Translations under genes and position numbers: made by a program
Assembly: GCA_014380255.1 (NCBI GenBank)
Contig: JACMKG010000200.1
Location: forward strand, 1-8,881
Direction of reading: 5' to 3'
Origin: Prolixibacteraceae bacterium
GTDB lineage: Bacteria > Bacteroidota > Bacteroidia > Bacteroidales > Prolixibacteraceae
Length of the DNA stretch: 8,881 nt
Shown: positions 1 to 5,905 of the stretch, piece after piece
Layout of the letters: each line of letters starts with the position of its first letter
Numbering within the stretch: position 1 is the first letter of the stretch
The notes under the pieces: model-generated
The model's database searches: none
The model's input: the letters and a program-made list of their open reading frames with translations, nothing else
What the model was told of the DNA's origin: nothing

Positions 1-2895
1 CCAACGGCCGTGATTGCCTTTTCCTATATCGGATATACTCCTGTCGAAGAAGTACTCGGCAATCGCACACGCCTTGATGTAAGGCTCGAAACTGCTGATA
101 TCCTTCTGGGTGAAACGGTGGTAATAGGCTATGGAACGGCTAAACGACGAAATGTGCTGGGAGCTGTCAGTAAGGTCAATAATCAGGAACTTACCAGGCT
201 GCCTGTACCCGGTATTGATCAGGCGTTGCAGGGCCTTGCTTCAGGTGTTCAGGTGACGCAGAATACAGGGGCCCCGGGAGAAGGCGTGTCAGTGCGTATT
301 CGTGGCGCAGGCTCCATTAATTCAAGCAACAACCCGCTATACATCGTGGATGGCATCCCTACAGTTGATGCCCTTAAAATCCTTTCGCCCGGAGATATCG
401 AAAGCATGACGGTCCTGAAGGATGCTTCTGCCGCCGCCATATACGGCTCAAGAGCCAATAACGGAGTGGTGCTTATTACTACCAAAAAAGGGGTCAAAGG
501 GCAGGTAAAGGTTACTTATCATGGGGAATACGGGATTCAGCAGCCAGTCAGACTGACCCCGATGGTCAATACCACGGATTATGTGACCATTTACAATGAA
601 TCAGCGGCCAACGACAATATGTTTCTTCCGCCAACACTGCATCGGCCCTTGATTCCTGCTGAAGATGCCGCAAGGTTTGACAATGTCAACCATTTAAAGG
701 AACTGTTACGAACCGCTCCTGTCACCTCCCATGAGCTATCCGTTTCAGGTGGAACAGAAACGACCAATTACCTGATCTCCGCTTCCTTATTCAGCCAACA
801 GGGGATAATAGACAATACAGGATACACCCGGGGGAATGCCCGTGTGGATGTGAACAGTGATGTGACCAAATGGCTGACCCTGGGCATGAGCATGCTGGGT
901 GGTATTTCCAACAATGACATTATTGGAAGTTCAGGGGATGGATTCGGTGGCAACGGAGGCAGCGTGGTTCGATACGCCTTCTTTCGAAACCCTGCCATTC
1001 CCATTCGCTTTGAAGATGGCCGTTATGTCGACCGTCCGGCTGAATATTTTGGCAGGCAGATATTCGACTCCTTCCTGGGTGATGGCTATAACCCGGTGGG
1101 CATGGCCGATTACAACGAGAATAACCGCAAAGACGACAGTTTCCTTGGCAAGGTCTATTTTACCCTCAAATTATCCGAAGGATTAACCTTCACGACCAAC
1201 TATGGAATAGATTACCGCAATTCCAACAGCCGCAGGTTCAACAGAACCTGGGGTACGTTAAATCGTATAAATGCACGAAACAGTTTATCCGTTTTTAATG
1301 AACGGATAGCCAACTGGACCTTGAACAACGTTTTTAACTATGAGACCACCTTCTCTGAATCACACAATTTCTCAGCTATGTTGGGATTCGAAGCAATTAA
1401 AAACGGGGGAAAAGGTCTCGCCGCTGATGACTCTGACTTCCCCATTCAGCAGGAAGAGCTGATCTTTATCGGGAATGGAACCGGTAACAAAAACTCCACT
1501 CAAAGCGAGTATAATTCTTCACTGGCATCCTTCTTCGGCCGCCTCAGCTATGACTACCGGGATAAGTATTACCTGTCGGCTACTCTGCGCCGTGATGGTT
1601 CATCCCGATTCTCCGGAGATAACAAATGGGGTACCTTTTATTCCGTATCAGCCGGCTGGGCCATTAAAGAGGAACCATTCCTGGCAGATGTGCAGTGGCT
1701 TGAAAGCTTAAAGCTGCGCGTAGGCTACGGGGCCATAGGAAATCAGGAAATTGGCCTGTATGCCTATAGCGACCGTATTTCTCCATTCTTCAATTACCCC
1801 TTTGGCGGGTTCCGCAATGAAGGCTATGCACAAACAGCCCTGGGCAATGAAAACCTGAAATGGGAGACCTCCATCCAGTACAATGCAGGCATTGATGCAG
1901 GGCTTTGGAAAGGGGCCCTGGCCTTATCGGTGGATTACTTTTACAAGGTAACCGATGACATGCTGGTTAAAGCACCCAACCCACCATCGGTAGGGAATGC
2001 CCAGTCTGCCTGGATTAACAGCGGCTCTGTTTTAAATACAGGGGTTGAATTGGAAGCAACTTACCGGCACACGAAAAGTAATTGGGGCTATTCACTTAGC
2101 GGGAATGTGACTTTTCTGCACAACGAAGTACTTGAACTGGATGCCGCCCTTTATGGTGGAAGGGTAGAGACCGGTATTTTTGCTACTCGTACCGAGGTGG
2201 GGCACCCGATCGGCTCTTTCTACCTGCTTGAAATGGAGGGTATCTTCCAGAATGAAACAGAGATTCTTTTGTCAGCCAATCAAGGGTTAAACATTCACCC
2301 GGGAGATGTGAAATTCAAAGATCAGAACAACGATACCTATATCGACAACAACGACCGTGTACATCTGGGCAGCGCTATTCCCAAGCTGTTTGCAGGTGTG
2401 AATATGTCAGCCAATTACAAGAACTTCGATGTAAGTATGTTTTTCCAGGGCTCTTTCGGAAACAAAATCTATTCACAGATCAACCAGGATATTGAAGGTT
2501 TCTATAGAGGATTCGCTGTCACACAGCGATACTTCGACGAACGGTGGACGGGAGAAGGAACATCCAATACCCAACCACGGCCTGCCTGGACCTCCAAGTC
2601 CAACAACGCAAGGCCTTCCTCCCGCTTTCTGGAAGATGGATCATACCTGAGGCTAAAAAACCTGCAGGTGGGTTATACCTTTCCAAAAGAATCACTGGGA
2701 ACTACCGGACTGGAACAGGTGCGAATTTATTTGTCAGGTTCCAACCTGCTGACCTTTACCAAATACTCGGGCATGGATCCTGAAATGACGGTAAGCGATA
2801 ACTCACGAAATGAGGGGGACATTGCCATGGGCATTGACTGGGGAACATATCCATCGGCCATGACTATCATGCTCGGTTTAAACATTAACTTTTAA
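1..2895 (+). CDS. SusC/RagA-family TonB-dependent outer-membrane transporter, 5'-truncated by window edge
   Basis: Outer-membrane beta-barrel that imports oligosaccharides or other bulky nutrients using TonB energy, with a SusD lipoprotein as lid. The frame is open from base 1, so the true start, signal peptide and most of the N-terminal carboxypeptidase-regulatory-like domain lie upstream; the GTG at 10 is internal (the preceding codons read P-T-A in frame). 964 residues are visible, against roughly 1000-1100 for the family. Visible order: end of the regulatory-like domain (FSYIGYTPVEE), TonB box ETVVIGYG (residues 38-45 as visible), plug domain with NPLYIVDGIP (111-120) and the SusC signature DIESMTVLKDASAAAIYGSR beginning at residue 132, then the barrel. 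A calcium-loop-like DQNNDTYIDNND starts at residue 774, as often seen in SusC proteins. The protein ends in aromatic F (LGLNINF), typical of outer-membrane barrels. The susD-like gene follows after 12 bases. Family assignment is secure; the substrate is unknown. Confidence 0.96.
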   Translation, partial: PTAVIAFSYIGYTPVEEVLGNRTRLDVRLETADILLGETVVIGYGTAKRRNVLGAVSKVNNQELTRLPVPGIDQALQGLASGVQVTQNTGAPGEGVSVRIRGAGSINSSNNPLYIVDGIPTVDALKILSPGDIESMTVLKDASAAAIYGSRANNGVVLITTKKGVKGQVKVTYHGEYGIQQPVRLTPMVNTTDYVTIYNESAANDNMFLPPTLHRPLIPAEDAARFDNVNHLKELLRTAPVTSHELSVSGGTETTNYLISASLFSQQGIIDNTGYTRGNARVDVNSDVTKWLTLGMSMLGGISNNDIIGSSGDGFGGNGGSVVRYAFFRNPAIPIRFEDGRYVDRPAEYFGRQIFDSFLGDGYNPVGMADYNENNRKDDSFLGKVYFTLKLSEGLTFTTNYGIDYRNSNSRRFNRTWGTLNRINARNSLSVFNERIANWTLNNVFNYETTFSESHNFSAMLGFEAIKNGGKGLAADDSDFPIQQEELIFIGNGTGNKNSTQSEYNSSLASFFGRLSYDYRDKYYLSATLRRDGSSRFSGDNKWGTFYSVSAGWAIKEEPFLADVQWLESLKLRVGYGAIGNQEIGLYAYSDRISPFFNYPFGGFRNEGYAQTALGNENLKWETSIQYNAGIDAGLWKGALALSVDYFYKVTDDMLVKAPNPPSVGNAQSAWINSGSVLNTGVELEATYRHTKSNWGYSLSGNVTFLHNEVLELDAALYGGRVETGIFATRTEVGHPIGSFYLLEMEGIFQNETEILLSANQGLNIHPGDVKFKDQNNDTYIDNNDRVHLGSAIPKLFAGVNMSANYKNFDVSMFFQGSFGNKIYSQINQDIEGFYRGFAVTQRYFDERWTGEGTSNTQPRPAWTSKSNNARPSSRFLEDGSYLRLKNLQVGYTFPKESLGTTGLEQVRIYLSGSNLLTFTKYSGMDPEMTVSDNSRNEGDIAMGIDWGTYPSAMTIMLGLNINF

Positions 2896-2907
2896 TCAGG
2901 TAAAGCC

Positions 2908-4437
2908 ATGAAAACAGAACAATTTATTTCCAATGCCCTTGCGGGAAGAACATATAAAAGAGGCTTTCTTAATGCCCTGGCCAGTACCTGTAAAACCGGC
3001 TGGATAGCTCTGGTCCTATTGTTTGCAAGCTGTGATGATTTCCTGACCCAGGACCTGAAAGGAACCTTCTCCAGCGATACGTACTACAAAAATGAGGTGC
3101 AGGCCATGCAGGCTATAAACGGTGTCTACAATGCCATTGCCTTTACCAATACCAACAATGCCATTTGGGTATTTGGGGATGTGGCCTCCGATGATGCGGT
3201 AAAGGGAGGTAATCCGGGCGACCAGGCCGAGATCACCTATATCGATGACTTTACGGCCGATGCCAACAATGGTTTTATTGGTAACTACTGGAGATATTCC
3301 TATGAAGCCATTACCCGGACAAACAACGTCATTGCTAACGTACCGGCTATTGCAATGGATGAGGCCCTGAAAGCCAGGATCATCGCTGAAGCCAAGTTTA
3401 TTCGTGCCTACAGCTATTTTAACCTGGTCAACATCTTCGGGAAAGTGCCGCTGAAACTATCTCCCCAGATATCCCAGGAGGCCATTCATGTCCCGTTAAG
3501 CGAAGTCAGTGCTATCTACCAGCAGATAGAGAAGGACTTGAACGAAGCGGCAGCTGTACTCCCGGCTTCTTATTCACCCGCCGATCAGGGAAGGATCACC
3601 AAAGGGGCTGCCCTTGGAATGCTTGGCAAGGTGAGCCTTTACCAGCAGAAATGGGCAGAGGCTATCAACTATTTTCAACAGTTGGATAACCTGGGCATTT
3701 ATGGCCTGTTACCCAGTTATGCCGATAATTTCAAGCTTGCCTTTGAAAACAGCAAAGAGTCGGTCATTGAGATACAGCACCTGGCGGGTCAGAACCCGGG
3801 AACAGGGAGCCCGTTGAATCAATGGTTTGCTCCGGCCGTAAATGGTGGCTATTATTTCAATGCACCCACTCAGGAGCTGGTCAATGCCTTTGAAAGGGGA
3901 AGTGGGGGGGAGGTTGACCCCAGGCTGGATGCTACTATCGGCCGTGAAGGGCAACCGTGGCTGAACGGTGAACCATTCAGCACCGGGTGGTCTCCTACAG
4001 GCTTTCTGACCAAAAAACATCAGCAACCGCTCTCTGAAGTTTCCGCTTCCCTGGCCGGTGATGCGGATCTTAATTACATCTACATGCGCTATGCCGATGT
4101 ACTGCTGATGAAAGCCGAAGCTTATGCTGAAATGAACAATGCTGATTCAGCGAGGGTTAATGTAAATAGAGTAAGACAACGCGCCCGTAACAGCTTTAAC
4201 GGAACGCCTCCTGCCGATCTGCTGCCTGATATTACTACCAATGATATCAATGCGCTGCGAGAGGCCATTCGTAAGGAAAGACGGGTGGAACTGGCTCAGG
4301 AGTTCCACCGTTATTTCGACCTGATGCGCTGGGGTAAGCAAGCTGCGGAAGCGGCCCTGGGCGAGAATTTTAACTATGAAATAAACCGCTATTTCCCGTT
4401 GCCACAAGAAGAAATAGATTCTAACCAGGCCATTTAA
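2908..4437 (+). CDS. SusD/RagB-family surface glycan-binding lipoprotein
   Basis: Partner of the upstream SusC-like transporter; SusD proteins form a hinged lid that captures glycans outside the cell. 509 residues, a normal family length. A lipoprotein signal ends at LLFASC, giving lipidated Cys42, followed by DD, consistent with a surface export signal. The TPR-rich SusD fold is shown by TYYKNEVQAMQAINGVYNAI (58-77), RAYSYFNLVNIFGKVPL (from 166), KGAALGMLGKVSLY, YIYMRYADVLLMKAEAYAEM (390 onward), and the C-terminal RagB block with KERRVELAQEFHRYFDLMRWG ending near residue 476. The end, YFPLPQEEID, is the usual SusD finish. ATG at 2908 is the only early ATG in frame, so the start is fairly fixed. 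It gives an unusually long 31-residue region before the hydrophobic core. The -3 lipobox residue is Phe rather than Leu/Val/Ile. Spacing of 12 bases to the stop of the SusC-like gene implies one transcript. Confidence 0.96.
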   Translation: MKTEQFISNALAGRTYKRGFLNALASTCKTGWIALVLLFASCDDFLTQDLKGTFSSDTYYKNEVQAMQAINGVYNAIAFTNTNNAIWVFGDVASDDAVKGGNPGDQAEITYIDDFTADANNGFIGNYWRYSYEAITRTNNVIANVPAIAMDEALKARIIAEAKFIRAYSYFNLVNIFGKVPLKLSPQISQEAIHVPLSEVSAIYQQIEKDLNEAAAVLPASYSPADQGRITKGAALGMLGKVSLYQQKWAEAINYFQQLDNLGIYGLLPSYADNFKLAFENSKESVIEIQHLAGQNPGTGSPLNQWFAPAVNGGYYFNAPTQELVNAFERGSGGEVDPRLDATIGREGQPWLNGEPFSTGWSPTGFLTKKHQQPLSEVSASLAGDADLNYIYMRYADVLLMKAEAYAEMNNADSARVNVNRVRQRARNSFNGTPPADLLPDITTNDINALREAIRKERRVELAQEFHRYFDLMRWGKQAAEAALGENFNYEINRYFPLPQEEIDSNQAI

Positions 4438-4483
4438 ACACAAATGAATATTTACAGAATGAAGTAATTACAAATTTAAAACA

Positions 4484-5554
4484 ATGATTATGAAAATGAT
4501 TAATTTATTAAAGTTACGTACTTTAATGCTTATGATAGTCGTAAGCTCAGCAATGATCCTGGCATCATGTAATAATGATGATGACGACTCAAACGGTGGC
4601 GATAAAACAGCTTTGAACGCATTAATTGAAGAAGCTGATGAACTTGCTACGGAAGCTACCGATGCCGATTATCCGCAAACGGCTATTGACGCGTTTAATA
4701 AAACGCTCAAGGATGTAAAGGATGCCACCAAAGGCGATCGTACACAGGTAGAGATCAACAACCTGGTCACTCAGCTGAATGAGGCTATGGATACCTTTAA
4801 AACAAAAGCATACGGCTTTATTGATGAGGCTACCAGTCTGGTTGCAGGATGGCATTTTGATGAAGGTACGGGAACAACTGCCACTGCATACTCGACCACG
4901 AAACATGTGGCAACATTTACAAAGGGTAATGCAACCATTTTCGGCAATGATGCTATGGATCCAACCTGGGTGGACGGAGTGAAGGAAGGTAAAGCTGTTT
5001 ACCTGAATAACGGGGCTCACCTCGAAGTTCCTTACAACTCAGCTTTCCTGCCTGCCAATCTTACCATCTCCGTATGGGTAAAACCTCTTGAACTGTACGA
5101 AAACAATTACATCGTTTCACAAAACTTTTGGACCGGATATAAATTGCAGACTCAAGGTGGTGGAAAGCCATTCTTTACTTACAAAAAAGCCGATGGTGGT
5201 ATCATCGATGCAGATAACGAAACCGACAATTCAATCAAGGCTGACCAATGGAATCACATTGTAATAACATTGGACGGTACTGCCAAGGAGTTGTCCTTTT
5301 ATGTAAACGGTCTGCTCACAAAAACATGGACGGAAACAGATAAAGGTATTGGGCCTCTTACCCAAACGCTTACCTCTCCCGATCCTCAGCCATTCCTGAT
5401 TGGTGCAGCTATGACCGGAGCTCAGCTTGATGGTACAGTCGATACCCCAACTAGTTTTGGCTACTTCAAGGGAGCCATTGATGAATTGAAACTCTATAAC
5501 ATGGCCCTTACGGAAGGACAGGTTTCTAAATTATACACGGATGAAAAACCATAG
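4484..5554 (+). CDS. LamG-domain surface lipoprotein with FIVAR-like helical stalk; candidate surface glycan-binding protein
   Basis: Probable cell-surface glycan-binding lipoprotein, in the place SusE/SusF-type proteins occupy after SusC/SusD. 356 residues. The signal peptide ends at MILASC, making Cys29 the lipidated residue; NNDDDD follows, matching the acidic export signal of Bacteroidota surface lipoproteins. Residues about 41-112 form an amphipathic helical unit (ALNALIEEADELATEA ... QVEINNLVTQLNEAMDTFK) resembling FIVAR/DUF4972-type modules, probably a spacer. Residues about 118-352 are a LamG/concanavalin A-like beta-sandwich, opening with VAGWHFDEGTG, with NLTISVWVKP (192-201), QWNHIVITLDG (255-265), LSFYVNG (270-276) and ending GAIDELKLYNMALTEGQV. 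No catalytic motif was recognised. ATG codons at 4490 and 4496 are alternative starts and would only shorten the signal peptide slightly. It begins 46 bases after the susD-like stop, with no terminator between, so it is probably co-transcribed. LamG ligands vary, so glycan binding is inferred from context. Confidence 0.88.
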   Translation: MIMKMINLLKLRTLMLMIVVSSAMILASCNNDDDDSNGGDKTALNALIEEADELATEATDADYPQTAIDAFNKTLKDVKDATKGDRTQVEINNLVTQLNEAMDTFKTKAYGFIDEATSLVAGWHFDEGTGTTATAYSTTKHVATFTKGNATIFGNDAMDPTWVDGVKEGKAVYLNNGAHLEVPYNSAFLPANLTISVWVKPLELYENNYIVSQNFWTGYKLQTQGGGKPFFTYKKADGGIIDADNETDNSIKADQWNHIVITLDGTAKELSFYVNGLLTKTWTETDKGIGPLTQTLTSPDPQPFLIGAAMTGAQLDGTVDTPTSFGYFKGAIDELKLYNMALTEGQVSKLYTDEKP

Positions 5555-5587
5555 GCTCATGCCTTCCTAATTTAGTTCTCACATGAA

Positions 5588-5636
5588 AAGAATGGCCCTA
5601 TGGTGCTGCACCCGTGCAGCTCTTAGGGCCATTTTT
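5588..5636 (+). terminator. Rho-independent terminator after the LamG lipoprotein gene
   Basis: A perfect 10-bp stem AATGGCCCTA (5591-5600) / TAGGGCCATT (5624-5633) encloses a second 6-bp stem GCTGCA / TGCAGC (5605-5610, 5615-5620) with a CCCG loop. The two stems are separated by a small asymmetric internal loop (TGGT / TCT). A run of five T follows at 5632-5636, and AAAG upstream can extend the stem against it. It begins about 34 bases past the stop of the lipoprotein gene, the expected place for the end of the SusC-SusD-lipoprotein transcript. The fourth gene would then need its own promoter or read-through. Confidence 0.85.
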
Positions 5637-5849
5637 AGTAAATATGAAATGCGGATGAATACGGATTGAGTCCTCTTCTGCCATGTCTGACAAGGATATA
5701 AAGTGGATTTTAAACTGAGGTGTTTGGAAGACGTGCTATTAGTATAAGAAAACCAGCAAGCTCATTTTATTAAAACCTAATATAACATCTTTATTACTCC
5801 TTGGATTTAAATTCTGTCAGTCAATTTTATTTAAACCATCAGGGCACCC

Positions 5850-5883
5850 GAATCCGCGTAATCCGTTCTAATCCGTCCAATCT
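5850..5883. repeat. Short degenerate tandem repeat, unit AATCCG(N3-4)
   Basis: Three consecutive units, AATCCGCGT, AATCCGTTCT and AATCCGTCC, followed by a decayed fourth AATCT, give a period of 9-10 bases. The reverse complement reads as repeated GGATTA/CGGATT units. A sequence of that sense, GCGGATGAATACGGATTGAG, occurs at 5651-5670, so the two blocks form an imperfect inverted pair about 180 bases apart. It lies between the terminator and the next gene, outside any coding frame. It may be a genome-wide dispersed repeat, the ends of a small decayed element, or a protein-binding array; the sequence alone does not decide. Confidence 0.55.
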
Positions 5884-5905
5884 TTTTCTTTTAAAATTCA
5901 AGATT

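Larger units (their letters stand above)
5555..5905. other. 351-base intergenic region between the PUL operon and the secreted LamG protein gene
   Basis: No coding region was found here. It holds the terminator at 5588-5636, a short CGGAT-bearing segment near 5651-5667, an AT-rich middle (about 5740-5840), and an AATCCG repeat cluster at 5850-5883, just upstream of the ATG at 5906. A promoter for the downstream gene probably lies in it. I could not find a convincing match to the Bacteroidota -33 TTTG / -7 TAnnTTTG consensus: the closest, TTGG near 5802 with TATTTAAA near 5829, is weak and badly spaced. No tRNA-like or riboswitch-like structure was recognised. Confidence 0.7.

Noticed and set aside
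10..12. GTG as the start of the SusC-like gene
   Set aside because: The frame is open upstream to base 1, and the protein at that point is already inside the carboxypeptidase-regulatory-like domain; signal peptide and the domain's first strands are missing, so the start is outside the window.
3904..3910. Run of seven G in the SusD-like gene as a phase-variation or frameshift site
   Set aside because: The frame is intact through it (GGG GGG GAG) and a single G7 in one sequence gives no evidence of length variation.
3709..4443. Antisense open frames of about 100 codons opposite the SusD-like gene
   Set aside because: They lie opposite a well-conserved SusD coding sequence and their translations show no domain, signal or family likeness.
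4508..4526. Inverted repeat TTAAAGT-TACGT-ACTTTAA at the start of the lipoprotein gene
   Set aside because: The 7-bp arms are AT-rich and lie inside signal-peptide codons; this size can arise by chance and nothing else points to a regulatory role.
4622..5020. Antisense open frame of 132 codons opposite the LamG lipoprotein gene
   Set aside because: The sense strand encodes recognisable helical and LamG domains; the antisense product is Cys/Ser-rich with no family likeness.
5802..5836. Bacteroidota promoter (TTGG ... TATTTAAA) for the fourth gene
   Set aside because: The -7 box does not match TAnnTTTG and the spacing is too long; too weak to annotate.
5850..5883. CRISPR array
   Set aside because: The repeat unit is only about 6 conserved bases with 3-4 base spacing; there are no spacers of CRISPR size and no cas genes.
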